This document shows, one piece after another, positions 24,510-36,471 of a DNA stretch of 64,000 bases; the stretch's first letter is position 1, and each line of letters begins with the position of its first letter. Source of the DNA: Stenopsyche tienmushanensis (lineage: Eukaryota; Arthropoda; Insecta; Trichoptera; Stenopsychidae). The stretch lies in the NCBI GenBank assembly GCA_008973525.1, contig WACJ01000526.1, positions 1,364,001-1,428,000 of the forward strand. Reading direction: 5' to 3'. Made by a program: the position numbers and the translations under genes. The notes beneath the pieces are model-generated. The model was not told the origin of the DNA and did not search any database. It was given only the letters and a program-made list of their open reading frames with translations.

Positions 24510-26810
24510 TTATTGAAGGATCTTGCTGAAAAAACAATTCATTTTCGCATGAGCCGTGCGAAATATCTTCACACAAAATGTGATACATTTTTTATGAATT
24601 CTTCTAAAGAGTCAGCTTCGCTGGCTTTGACATTTTCTTTGTGTCTTTGAAGATACAAAAAGATCAAAAGTACGTTTTTATTACCCATTCACTTAGAAAT
24701 ATTTTCAGCCTATATACAGGTGACAATAAACTTTTGCGTGAAATAAAACAACGCACAACGAAGCGGATATAAATAATAAATCGCTCCATTAACACGATGC
24801 TGTTTTTTAAAATAATCCCATTGACGAAACAAGATAATATGAATCGTTAGTAATTCATGAATTTAACGAGTAGATTTAATTAATGTGTCTTCTCTTGAAT
24901 GTATTCTTTATCCAAAGTAAACGATCTCCATATGAAATATTTCCAAGGTATTTATGTGATGCTTGCTAGTGGACTTTTTCATAAGGATAAGATCATTTGG
25001 ATAAGAATTTTTTGGCAAAAATGTTTAATTGGGTTAGATCATTCATTCATAAGATATCCAATTCAATTTTATCAATCGTCTAACTTTGGAAGAAAAAGGA
25101 CGGGCGCAAGTCGGTTTAAAAAAAAATTGCTTTGAAACTAGCAGTTTTAGTAATTTTAATAATGTGAAAGGGTTTAAAAAAGATAATTATTGCTAGAATC
25201 GTCAAAAATATTTTCACCAATTACTTTTCCATATTTGAAAAATGTGTAAGGGGTTTTTTCAAAATTTTATTGATCCAAAGCTGAATTTTAGCTTTGAAGG
25301 CTCTTTTTTCTATACATTTTTGATCTCCTAAAATATTAAAATCCAAAAACGACATATCGAATGTAATAAAGCCTTTTTAGCCAATCTTATTCTTATTTTT
25401 ATCTTGTTTTTATTTTTATTTTTTTACTCTCAGTATTTGCATTTTCTATTCGTGAAATATGGTTGCATATAGTTGGAGATGATTAATCAAAGATACGAAT
25501 ACTTTAAAATCTCTCAAATTTTTTCACAAAATGGAATTTTGAATCACAATCTGGATTTGAACTTGTCTATTATTGTATATTTAATTAGATTTTGAGTGGG
25601 TCTGAATATAAGAAAATTAAAAAAATAATATTTTTAAATTTTTTGAAAATTTATTCGGAATTCAAATCTTATCTTCAGTGATATATTTTTATTCGAGATG
25701 GAAGCAAAAAGATTAATAATAGCAATTTTGTACTACATGCAGCACTCGAAGTCAAGCTCTCAGCCATAACACTTGTATGAGGGGCTCTCATGTTCCGAGT
25801 AATTAGCTTTTAGTGAAGTGTTAAGGCCAATTTGGCTCCGACTAAGGGTCGTTACTTATCACTTTCTTTGCCTTGCAGACAGGTCTACGATGGCTAAAAT
25901 TTCATAATCAGCCCAGTTTTTAATAACGTCGTTACGTCAAAATATTGGTCATTCAAGAAATGTAACCGACGTTGTACTACATTAACGTTATGCACAGCCC
26001 ACGAAATGATTGTGGTTAATTTTTAAAGCAAATTTCCTTACTTAATAGCGTTTCATTTTACAGAAGAGGCTATTAAATCTTATCATGTCTTTTTTAAATG
26101 CTCATCACGAAAAAGTTTCTCAGAATCTCTAATCTGATAAATTGCGAATGTTACACAATTCCTGTATAAAGTAAGAAAATGTACGTTTAAAATAAATAAC
26201 ACCCATTTTCACGTACAAGAATATCATCATATATCAAAGATAGGAATATAAAATATGATAACTCAATATAAAAAACATGATGAAGTACAAGTACTTACAT
26301 TTATATACACTACATACAATTAATTTAGAAATATATTATAGAGCTTTATGTAAAAACATGACATTAATCTTATTTTTAATGTCAAAACTCTTCTACTTAA
26401 CAATACATCATAATATGTACTCAAATATTAATACAAACTTACGATAAAAATAAAGAGTCCAGAGAATTATTATCAATTCTTGTTATATAGAGGGGATAAT
26501 AGACGTCTTGAAATATGTATTTAAATTGCGTTCCAACTATCTTTTAATGCTTAAAAAACGATTTTTACTTTATTTTAATTTAAAATGGAAACGTCAATCA
26601 AATAAGTATTAACTATTTATCATCACACTATAACGCGTATCTCTGAAAAAATCCAAATTACACAAATTGAATAAGCAGAAAAGACTATTATGAGTATAAA
26701 AATATAAAAAATCGACAAATTGCTGGTTCGAAAAATGACCAACTACTTTGTTTGAATAAGATCGATCGAAATACCGATTTTCTACATACATCTGCCAATA
26801 TTCCATCAAA
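24510..26810. other. AT-rich stretch, no gene recognised
   Basis: Nothing identifiable beyond chance frames, for example near 24899 and the minus-strand frame at 26609-26968. Confidence 0.45.
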
Positions 26811-26817
26811 TAAAATA

Positions 26818-26900
26818 CAATAAAACCTCGATATAACGGACTATTTGGGTACACCCAGGGGGTGTCCGTTAAAGCTGAAAGTCCGTTATATAAAAATAGG
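26818..26900 (+). mobile_element. Terminus of a pogo/Tigger-like element
   Basis: After a TA dinucleotide the sequence reads CAATAAAACCTCGATATAAC then GGAC. This closely resembles the CAGTAAAACCTCGxTATAxC termini of pogo-type DNA transposons in arthropods. Within 60 bp the theme GTCCGTTATATxxA recurs in the opposite sense. I could not find the second terminus, so the extent is unknown. Confidence 0.5.
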
Positions 26901-26904
26901 TTTA

Positions 26905-28315
26905 AAACTAAATCAAAAAACTTTTTTTTTGAAAATACACTGTAATTAGATATAAATAAGAAATACAAAACATTAAGGAAATTTTATTTAATTACTGTTT
27001 AAGGCTTGAAGGATTCGCCTGAATAGGAAATAACTACAAATGTCGATATTTTCTTAGAAATGCAGTCACTTTTTGCAGGAATTCGACATCAACAACTATG
27101 ATTGCAGAATCAATCAATCAAGATAACAAAATCAAGGAAATAATGTGAATGATGAAAGCTAATATTTTACTGCCTTAATTACTTCAGTTTAATTTTAAGA
27201 TTTGAGCCACTTTAAAAACAGGAGATTATATGTACTTTGTAAAAATATACATTCTTCTTTTGGTACTATTTTTTAGATATTCACATATGGCCAATAAAAT
27301 CATTACCTTGAATCTCAATAAAGCGAAAAATTATAAATATACAAACTTGTACAAGACAGATTTTTGAAAGCCCGTTTTAAGAGAAATTAATACACGAGTC
27401 TTTTTAACGAGAAAAAAGCCCTAACCCCGCTGCATAAGAACTTCGTACTAAGAAAATATTGAGTGAACCCAAAAATATTTTTTATCAGTAATTTTTACTT
27501 TTTGCATTAAAATTATTTTTTAAAACGTCATAGTAGCCTTTGAGGCGTATTCAGAGTGGAGGATTGTATGAAGCATCATGTATGAGGCACACAAGGTATA
27601 TAAAGTAATCGTAGATTTGCATAAAGCCACCCCTTGTTTACTATCAGCCCTTAGAGTCAGGGGTTACCAGTCATGGGACGTTAAAATGGTGTCAAAGCGT
27701 TGAGATCAAGCTACGACCTATCGACAAACAGCCCTGTCAACAGCAGGCGCTTATGTTACAAAGTGCTTGCGTCATCGCAAAATTGCCAATATGGGAGATG
27801 TTTACAGAGTACAAAAAAGTCTCTTCGCCCTGCTTACTCAACTTAATATATCTTTAAAAATTATTCATGACTTAACAGAGGCTATTTAATATTTTTATAT
27901 CTTTTAAAAATAGCAAAAAAGCAAAGAAATCCCCTTCAGTACGTTCTAACGATCATGATCTCTCCACTATATTCATTCATAAAGCATTGTATATTTTGGC
28001 ATTCTTTGTAACAATTTATTTGAAATTTCACTAGATAAATCTTTTCAGTATTCTTATAGGTTATTTCAGAATATATTGGTACAAGTAGTTGGTACAAGTA
28101 CAAGAGAGAAGAACGATTTTTTGCTTTTCGATTGATCTCATCTCATAATATCCCGTTTGATTGGAGACAAATCGTGGGTTTATGGGAGATAATTCATTTT
28201 TATTTACTGGACTTTTCTTTCTACTTCAAAAAGTGATATGTGGTTTTAGGGGTGTGTTTATCTTGCTGGAATGCAATATTTTAAATATTCGAAGACCTAA
28301 AAATACTGCATTTTC
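26905..28315. other. AT-rich stretch, no gene recognised
   Basis: The interval 27540-27850 is less AT-rich and may be a decayed element, but no motif is recognisable. Confidence 0.4.
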
Positions 28316-28334
28316 TTGACGTACGAGGGCGATT

Positions 28335-28500
28335 CAAATATTAATACAACCAGGAATTTTGATCTACGATTTTATAGTGATATATAAAAATTTGAGTATT
28401 GTATTTTTCTACATAGTTCCTTTTATTAGATTTTTTCCATCGGATAGGAATCGCTTCTCGATCCCGTCACTGGAGCCGCATCGGGAGAGAAGACGTCTTT
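28335..28500 (+). mobile_element. Mariner-A 5' fragment
   Basis: A TA dinucleotide is followed by CGAGGGCGATTCAAATAT, the left end of mariner-A. Downstream, TACATAGTTCCTTTTATTAGA, GATCCCGTCACTGGA and AGAAGACG correspond in order to 53285-53345. The right end is missing; the match ends in the delta repeat. Confidence 0.65.
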
Positions 28501-28504
28501 TCTC

Positions 28505-28570
28505 TTCAAAGTCTTCGAAATGGCCTAGTTTGGTTCGATTTCTCTCCGAAAGACTTGTCTTTCGCTTTTT
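28505..28570 (-). repeat. Dispersed repeat delta, copy 2
   Basis: The reverse complement contains AAAGACAAGTCTTTCGGAGA then ATCGAACCAAACTAGGCC and GAAGACTTTGA, matching 10550-10610. It directly follows the mariner-A fragment, so delta may be the interior of a longer mariner-A form. Confidence 0.5.
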
Positions 28571-28599
28571 TTAGTATCTTTATTAATCTTCGCTTAAAA

Positions 28600-29370
28600 C
28601 GCTTCTTTTCTATTTTTAAAATTCAAATTAACTTTATTTAAGGGCATAAAGTACAAGCCTTTGATGAAAATCTTAATTTTTTAGCAATTACCCTAATTAA
28701 AAAGCCTTAATTTTATATTGTTATGATTAAGGCACGAATCATAATACCTAATTTGTCTCATTTTTTTACGTTTTTATTTACATTCGATTGCATTTTATGA
28801 TAAATTCTTTGCCAATTCTTTGTCACCCTTCTGTGAAATTATAAATATCTGTGTGATTCTCTTCACTTTAAATTTATACACACAAAAAAACACGTTAAAT
28901 TCTAGTAATAGTATCGATATTTTATAAAGCTCTATTTTTTGTCCAAAATCTCAAATCCACAGCTATATTTGTTTGGTTAATGTCAAAACTTAAGGAATAT
29001 ATATTGATTGATTTTACATCTTCAATATGGAAAAGATATTCTTGTTTTATGAAAGTCAAATATAGCAAATGATGGAAATAAACGAATTCAATAATATAAT
29101 AACATCGAATATTATTTTTTGTTATTACTGCCATAATAATTTCGATTCGAAAAATCGAATGATAGTTTTCTATATTTCATCGCAGCTGTAATATGAAACA
29201 TTATTACGTTATAAAGTTCAATCGGGTTACATTAAAATGATTCCGCATCTTTGAACGAATAAATCCATTTCTATGTCGTAAAACGATGTCTTATTTAAGA
29301 GCCAATATCAATCTCCCATCCTCCAAAGCTAATGCATCTTGAATGTCAATGTATTATGAATTTGAGTTGT
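28600..29370. other. AT-rich stretch, no gene recognised
   Basis: No features recognised. Confidence 0.45.
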
Positions 29371-29379
29371 TTACTAAGA

Positions 29380-29530
29380 TAAAATTATCTTCGTTCTTTC
29401 TTCAACGTCCGATAATCGCCTTAGTCTTAGAACTTTATAATTAAATATCTAAACTGAAAGTAATCGAAGGAAGCTAAATCTGGATTATAAGGTTTAGTTT
29501 TTTGAACCCAAATTGGTAAATGTAAGCCAA
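29380..29530 (-). pseudogene. Mariner-like transposase fragment, minus strand
   Basis: On the minus strand YNPDLASFDYFQF is readable at about 29500-29460, equivalent to the YSPDLAPSDYHLF block with the third catalytic Asp. Upstream, AKFWLTFTNLGSKN may be the decayed helix before it. Stops and shifts surround it. The wording differs from the neighbouring copy at 29.64-29.91 kb, so these are two separate insertions. Confidence 0.65.
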
Positions 29531-29639
29531 AACTTTGCAGATATTTCGTTTTCAAGAGCTTCTTTCCCCTTTTTTTCTTTGATGACCTTTCACAAAGAAA
29601 TATCTATGTGTTTGTATAGCGTGAATCTCTATTATTACT

Positions 29640-29910
29640 ATTGGTTACAGCGGAAAGAAATGTCATTTTTTTGTTATTTGAAGAATCAATTTATTTTAAT
29701 AAAAGCTATACAATATTACTCAATTCAATAATTTTCATTGTTATTTATAATCGCCTTCCACAGATTAGGTAGTTTTAATGCCTCTTTCGTAAAATTCGGC
29801 CGGTTTTCCACTAAAGTAAGAATCCTAATGATTTTTCACTCGTTCCACAGAAGCGATTTTTTTTATCGCGAACCGAATGATCTAATAACTTGATGAGACA
29901 ATTTATAATA
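29640..29910 (-). pseudogene. Mariner-D 3' end, second copy, minus strand
   Basis: The reverse complement of this interval tracks 15783-16010 closely. It covers the codons after HLF (a HSVRDK-like segment), the GGAAAACCGGCCGAATTTTACG block, the C-terminal NNENY-equivalent region, the stop, and the noncoding tail to AAATGACATTTCTTTCCGCT. Single-base deletions break the frame. Only the C-terminal third and 3' end remain. Confidence 0.85.
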
Positions 29911-30419
29911 TATCTGAAAATATCGCCCAAGCGAAGATTTTGGACATAATGCAAAAAAAGAAATAATTTCCATGAAAATTCAGGTGGTAATAAAATGTCA
30001 TTCCCTTGAACACAGATGATATTAAATGTAATTGATAATATGCACCAGATAAATATGCGCTAAAATGGTGCATCCGTTAAACATCCCGCAAAACAAATTC
30101 CGCATATAAACAATGATTGTGCTAATTTAAAACCTTGAATATACGCCCAATAACTCGCCAAAATTTCATCACAATCGGACGAATGGTATAGGAATATACA
30201 CTCAGCAAGCAAACTTATGAAAACAAATATCCATTTTTATATGTATAGATTTATTCAGACTAAATTTTTACCTAGATTATATTATGCGTAAATTATTATT
30301 TTTTGTTTGTATATATTATAAGTGCAAATTTAAAGTTTTGGAATTTTTACAGAAAAGTTGTTTGATTTTAAGTTTGTTGATTCCAAATAAGTCCTTTAAG
30401 TGGGGTCTGTTAAAACTTT

Positions 30420-30850
30420 GATGGTATAGTGTTGGTAGTAACCAAGTGTTGGTATAGTGGCTTAGATCCTGGACTCTTGTTGTAAAGGTTCGGGTTCAAA
30501 TCCAGATTGTGAAAAAAAAATCACCGTATCAACAAACTTGGGAGATTGGAAATATTAATATTTCTGATCGATCGTCTCGATCCAGATTTACCCTGATTTC
30601 CTGGATTAAAAAAAGTAAATGCTGAGGCGGTTAATGAAGTCGTTCAGGGACGCCCATGAGTGAGTGATTGAATTTGCAATAATAAATTAATCATCATTTA
30701 TATATAATGATAATTTCGCTACTCACTCATAGATTCTCTCCTCTTCTACCGTTCCAAATAATCCTATCCTTACTTTACCACGTGTGGAAGGCAACGGGAA
30801 ACCACCACATTAAATCATTTTCCAAGTAAGATCCCGTATATCCGACATCG
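30420..30850 (+). repeat. tRNA-derived SINE (probable)
   Basis: TGGTATAGTGG at 30450-30460 resembles a pol III A box, and GGTTCAAATCC at 30493-30503 is a good B box, with tRNA-like spacing of about 33 bases. The following body includes TCACCGTATCAAC and a stretch with GGAAGGCAACGGGAAACCAC near 30787. A shorter relative of the head and first part of the body is at 58494-58620. Cloverleaf pairing is poor and a CCA-ready end is absent, so it is not a working tRNA gene. The 3' boundary is a guess. Confidence 0.6.
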
Positions 30851-30859
30851 GATATGACA

Positions 30860-32690
30860 CATCAAGATTTATGCTTTGATGGACGCCACAAGGACTTTAA
30901 AGAAAGTTAAAACTTTAATTGGACATAAGCGATGATGAAAGCTCAGAGGAGTGTCGGCTACACTGATTGAAAATCTCACCAAATATAATACGCAAGAGAT
31001 CACAAAGTCAAAGAAGCTTTGAAGCAACCGAAGATATCTCCGCAGATGAATCTTTGTCATTTTTAGGGCCGTTTCGAGAGGCCAGACTCAATTAACAGCG
31101 GAACGGTTAAACACTACATTCTCATTGAACGACCTTATCTTTTTGTGGAAACTGAGCTCGGTACACATTAAATGGCCCATAGTCTGCTTTTGTACCGGTG
31201 GCAATTTACGCAGAATAAATCGGGTGAGGTAAAAAGGATAATCCCTCAGGAGCGTAAAGACTCTGCAAGGGAATAAATCTTCCGACTACCGTTGTTTGCA
31301 AAGAGTAAATATATTTTCTTTCGGGAGTCTCCAATGTGAATCTTAGACTTTTTTAAGAGTGATACTCAGAAAGATCAATGTTCATTAGACCTCGTAATGA
31401 TTCAAAATGAACATTTTTTAATCCCAAATAATTGGGATTGTTGTTTGCATTTTATCGTTCAAGCTCGAAAGAATTCAATCGGCCATTTTTAAAGCAAACA
31501 TCGAAATATTACTAAAAGTCGTTTTTTGATTTCTTTTTATTTGAACTTTAATCAATCAAGGCTTCATGAATTTATAAAAATGGCCTTATATCCAGAGAAC
31601 ACTAAATTGATCTTAAAATTATCACTTCTGCACGACCATTCTGATGATCGCTTTATGCGAACCTCATGAATTAAAGTTCTTCAACATAAAACGTCTTTCT
31701 ATTCTTCTTCTTCAAAATTCTTCAACAAAAAAATAATTAAACTAATATTTTAAAATTTCTGGATAACCTTTAAACTTTCTTAATAGATATAATTTCATAT
31801 GGTGTACCAAATACATACCATGGTAGCGCGCGAGTGTTTTTTTATTTAGCACGATAAAGAAAAGGTTAAAGACGAGTGTGCACATTTATTTTGAGATTAT
31901 TAATTTTTAATTAATATTTATTTGTAAATACAATCGAACGAATGTTCCATTCGTTACCATCTTACGCATTAAACTCGCGTTTTCATCCCTCAATATGATA
32001 TTTAATAATTTATGCAATTAATATATAAGCTAAATATTGATATTCCGCATTGTACAATTCGATTGTAATATGAGCAATATGACATTTAATGTAAATAATG
32101 CTTTATGTGTGATATATTCAGATTCCTCAGCTTATTTCATCTCAATAAATAAGCATGCCGATACGAATAGAAGGAACTATCTTGAGACCAAGTTCTCTCC
32201 CATTTCAAATAAATATCACAAATATACCATTGGATGCCAGAGGATGTATTTTATTCTATATTTATCGGTACATTTTCTGAAGAACCTACCTGGATTTATT
32301 TCGTTTTTCATTCATGAAACCGATTTAAATGTGCATATTCAATGTTTTTTTGTAATATCATTAATTTTATAGTGTTAGCTTTTGATATTCCAATTATTTC
32401 ATATGTAATCTGTATATATAAGAAAATTGGCGACAACTATCATAACTAAGACAAACCTTAAAATCACATTTTCGATTAAAAGCGAACTGTATTAAGTATT
32501 TGTAGTTAAATTCCTTTCTGATCTATTAAAGTTAATTTACTTATGGAAGGAAATAAGCCTTCAGTCAAATCTAGCATAAACCATGCTCATCTTGGGTCAG
32601 TTTTTAAAGTAATTACTGATAGCAGTATTGCCCTTGTAGTAGAAAAGATAGTAGAAGAGAAGAGATGCCAAGTATCAGGAAGAAAGCATT
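30860..32690. other. AT-rich stretch, no gene recognised
   Basis: The interval 31040-31330 is less AT-rich but has no recognisable domain. A frame at 32037-32372 reads as AT-rich noise. Confidence 0.4.
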
Positions 32691-32714
32691 AAATTGTTAT
32701 TTTTTATTTCTATT

Positions 32715-33010
32715 CCAGTGGCGGATTTATATCTAGGCGCAAAACGCGCCCTAAGGATCTAAGAATATGTCAATCCTTTAAAATACACGATATTCTTTTA
32801 TGCGGCATGTAGAAATTGTGGTTGAAATACTACCAATTAGGTCTTTTCTGTACCCTAATGCCGCATAATAGTGAAATCGTCATAGGAAACCGCGCTTATT
32901 GAGGATCGAATGGGTTCAGAGAATCTCCATTTTTTATATGGAAAAATACATTTCTATGAAAATTTGCAATTTTTTGCGGTCCGCCTAAACTATTTTTTTT
33001 AAATTTGCCT
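32715..33010 (+). mobile_element. Possible DNA transposon remnant (CAGTGGCGGATTTA end)
   Basis: CAGTGGCGGATTTATATCTA followed by GGCGCAAAACGCGCC resembles hAT or Chapaev-type termini seen in many animals. GCGGTCCGCCTAAA near 32977 could be a degraded opposite end. No target duplication could be matched, so this is tentative. Confidence 0.35.
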
Positions 33011-33019
33011 CATGTAAAC

Positions 33020-35460
33020 CTTTGAGTTTGACAACTCTGCCCTACAAATTGAACTAATCAGGTTAGGACAGCAGCAGGCACTTCGGTTGCTAGAGCGGCA
33101 TGCAAAAGGGAGAACTGAAGAAGAATTGTTGGAGTTACTACTCACTGGGATTACGACCACGACTGAGAAGAACAATGTAACTCTTTCATATGAATGGATA
33201 TTAAAGAGAGCTTAGTTCTGCAGTGTTAGTGGTTGTATTGCTGTTGATGATGATATATCAATAAAGCTCTGAATACAAAAAAAAATATCATGGAACGCTT
33301 GAAAAATATATATTTTTTAAAACTCTGTTTACTAAAATTTAACAATCCACTCTTTCATGAACCAAATTGAATACTCTTTTTCAATTACATATATCCTTAT
33401 GAGAGTATATTAATTTTATTTTTCAATATAACGCCTTTATTTTACTTAATAATGAGATCACTATATTGGAAAAGGTGTATTAATACTTTTATTCGTTTGT
33501 AGATAGATTAACTTTCAACATGATCATCAGTTTTTGTCGTACTAGCGACTTTCGCATAATTGCCATTGCTCTAATGAAGCAGCATGACGACGTTAAATGT
33601 CGCATCGTGATTTTTTTGCTTTTTAAATTTAGATAACGTCACTCCGGAGTTTTCACCCTCTGATACCCGACGATTTCCGAAATCAGATTAACCATCCCCC
33701 AACTCCCGTTTAGTCAATGTTTAACCTCTCTCTCGCAAAAAAAAAACGAGGATTAAACGAGAACCCGTCTAGAAAATATTCAATTAATTTGATACCCGAT
33801 AAATATTTGATTGTATTTTCTAAGAAAACTTTTTCGATTTCAACATATTTGAACTGTGTGGTCAGCGAGCACGTGTTTAGGGGATGGAAAAACCACCAAA
33901 TTCCCTTGGGATGAGCGATATTTCACGAAATGAAAAACAGATAATCTATTTATGGATTTAAACTTATTCAGTTTCCATAGAATATCCATAGAATGACGTC
34001 AATATAAATAGTTATATTCAGTGAACGATGTTATTTAACTAAACGCTTCAAGAATTCTTGTTTCATTAATTATTATTGAAATTTCTGTCAGTATTTCGTT
34101 TTAAAGTTGTTATTTATCTTTTTTATAAAATAGTTTATATATCATTTAGAGCTTGAATTATTGTAAACTAAATTAATACAATCAAGTATTTGTAATCAAA
34201 AATTCAAGAAAGAGACTGAAGTCTTAACATTTAAGAATAATAGTTATAAGTTACATTTTAATCATGTAATACGTATGCCTATTTGTATTTTATGAAATCT
34301 GGTTTACTATTTAGGATTCTGAAATAAATTCACCCAAACAATTACACCATTCCTTTCTCCCCTGAATAAATAAATGCCATTTTTGCCATAATAAAATAGA
34401 TTTACTTTCAAATTTTGTTGGTGATGGGCTTTAAAAATATTTTCATTCGCCATAACATATCATCGAACTAATGTATCCAAAATAGTTTTATGAAATACCT
34501 AGTCATCTATTTGTCTTCTCAATCAACAATAATTTTTAGATTTAAGTTGGATTTCTCTTGGTTATTTTTTTTTTTAACACACCAAATGTAAATCTCCGGC
34601 TATCCTATCCTTTTTATGATATATGTTTATTATAAAAAATACATTTTTTTCAAATTTTGCCCAAATGCATTATAGAAGCACGTTAAAGGTTAAGCCTTAT
34701 TATTCCACTGCCTTATATATTTACATTAAATCTAATAACTCAAGTTCATTAAATTTTGGCTACATATATTTAATTTCGTCAAATAAAATAAACGATAGTG
34801 CTTATAAGTTTGCTACGTCAAAATAATTTTGGCATAATATTATCTTTCCAAATCAAAATGATTTTTTTAAATTTAATTAACTGAATATGCAAAAAAAATA
34901 ATTTCCAGGGAATATTAACGTTCTCCTCAATTCGACAACATAAATCGATTTCAGACACGATGAGAGACAATATTACTTATGCGGCGTTTTTATATATGTA
35001 GAGTACTTTGTGATATGAAATCGGCTTCAAACGAAAGAGCCTCGCTCATTTTTAATATTACTTTTCTCGAGGGATAGAGCTTTGTAAAGTTTGTGATAAG
35101 CCCGATAGAGAGACAGTATATCGGTAGTTTTTAGCATAGGATGTTGAAGGATTATGCGGAATGAATATAGGCAAAAATATTAATATTCTTATTTTTAACT
35201 CTATATTTAAAAGTGCTTATTTTACTGGCAGAACTTGAAATTTAAAAATACTAAGAAAGAGTGATAATAAAACTTATTTTCCCAGTTAGTATTAAAATTG
35301 CAGTACTGTTGTGACTAATTGTGACTTAATTTTTTTCAACTAACAAGCATTTTTTGGACAAAATTAATCGTTTTACAATATTTTCTGTAAATAATTCGAC
35401 GAAAATATCTTTTGTAGGTATATATTTTTATATATTTGTATTTTTTTTAAATTTTAATAC
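33020..35460. other. AT-rich stretch, no gene recognised
   Basis: 33040-33240 is less AT-rich without a recognisable product. The rest shows chance frames only. A diverged two-unit repeat (ATAGAGGACG(A/G)ATA) follows near 35485-35575. Confidence 0.4.
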
Positions 35461-35597
35461 AAGTATATGGTCAACCCGTAGTGATATAGAGGACGAATAT
35501 AAAAATAGTATAAATGAAATATAAAAAAACAGTATAAATCACATGTTGTTATAGAGGACGGATACTAAAAATAGTATCCGCATTTGGCTCTGAAACT

Positions 35598-35833
35598 ATG
35601 GCAAAAGGCCTTCAACGCCAAAAAGGCACCGGGGCTGGCCATCAAGTCCCTGTGGCCAAGAGGTCCAGAAAAAGGACCTCTGATACGGCACAGGAGCGCC
35701 TCTCTCTCGGCCGACATGTCCAAATACGATCACAGAAAGTGATCCGCGTCCATGAAAGGATCCCCGCATACACAGTCCGAACTATCTTTTATTTTCATTC
35801 TTGCCAGGTATGCCGCAAAACAAAAAAAAGAGC
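35598..35833 (+). pseudogene. Interrupted frame, possible piggyBac transposase C-terminal end, left part
   Basis: A GC-richer frame opens at ATG 35598 and runs 78 codons to the LTR element's insertion point without a stop. Near its end it reads CQVCRKTKKRA, which resembles the start of the cysteine-rich domain that ends piggyBac transposases (CxVCxKxxKR). A preceding RLSLGRHV could be the RLxGRHF block of the same family. Upstream wording is not recognisable. The frame resumes at 39450. The piggyBac call is an inference from cysteine spacing only. Confidence 0.4.
35830..35833 (+). repeat. Left 4-bp target duplication of LTR retrotransposon
   Basis: GAGC directly before TGTAGCG and again directly after the terminal CAACA at 39446-39449. 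Duplications of 4-6 bp are normal for retrotransposon integrases. Confidence 0.9.
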
Positions 35834-36458
35834 TGTAGCGTGGGAATAATTTGCGATTGTTTTTATTGATTATAAAAATAAATTAATTAATTTCGTCGTT
35901 TAATATCGATTTTTGGTCGTCAAAGCGGGTCGTTTAAGTTGGCGTTTGGACCTCAACCCTTCCGAAGGGTTGTGGGCCGAGCGACTTCGTTCTGTTCTTT
36001 TCTGGGCGCCTTGGGGACCAGTCGTGTTAATTTCGCGCTACGTCTCCATCATCAAGCCTCTGCGTCGTGATCGTCTGCCGTATCACAAAATGGTAAATAA
36101 AATTTATTAATCGAAGTTCATCATGTTTTAATTGTTTCCCTATCGTTTTGAGGTTTCCTCCTTTTTGGTGTCGTCATATGAGCGGTCGAAGTTAAAGAAT
36201 CGCCCCCTCGGCGGAGGTATACGCATATTCCGTCGCGGATGTTTCGAGTTGTCTCGGTGTCGCGGGGTTCCTTCGCCCCTGAGGGCGGAGCCCCTTCGCT
36301 TCTCGTCGAGGCCCTTCGGGTCGAGATGAGAGGCGCAAGGGTGCGTCCGGCCCCCGGAGCGCCCCGCGATTCGAGACGCCTCTCGTGGCGGGCTGTTTGA
36401 GGCAGCTGCGACGAAGATTGCGGGTCCCTGAAGACGGCAAGGGGCTTTAAACGCAACA
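35834..36458 (+). repeat. 5' LTR, 625 bp
   Basis: Starts TGT and ends ACA, and reads as identical to 38821-39445 throughout. Likely control elements are a TATAAAAATA at 35871-35880 and an AATAAA polyadenylation signal at 36096-36101. The second half is strongly GC-rich with small hairpins such as CAACCCTTCCGAAGGGTTG near 35953. Open frames of up to about 150 codons on both strands are by-products of this GC-rich stretch. Confidence 0.95.
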
Positions 36459-36459
36459 C

Positions 36460-36471
36460 TGGTGTCAGAAG
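36460..36471 (+). promoter_or_regulatory. Primer binding site, tRNA-Leu type
   Basis: TGGTGTCAGAAG begins two bases after the LTR's last A. TGG is the complement of the tRNA CCA end, and TGTCAGAAG fits the acceptor stem of leucine tRNAs ending CTTCTGACA. The following bases (ACTGGGAT) match such a tRNA again if two bases are skipped. Confidence 0.75.

Noticed and set aside
26609..26968. 119-codon minus-strand frame.
   Set aside because: Rich in F, Y, L and N as expected for AT-rich DNA, without domains, and it runs through the pogo-like terminus.
30450..30510. Possible tRNA gene.
   Set aside because: A and B boxes are present but the acceptor and anticodon stems do not pair convincingly and a related degenerate copy exists, so a SINE is the better explanation.
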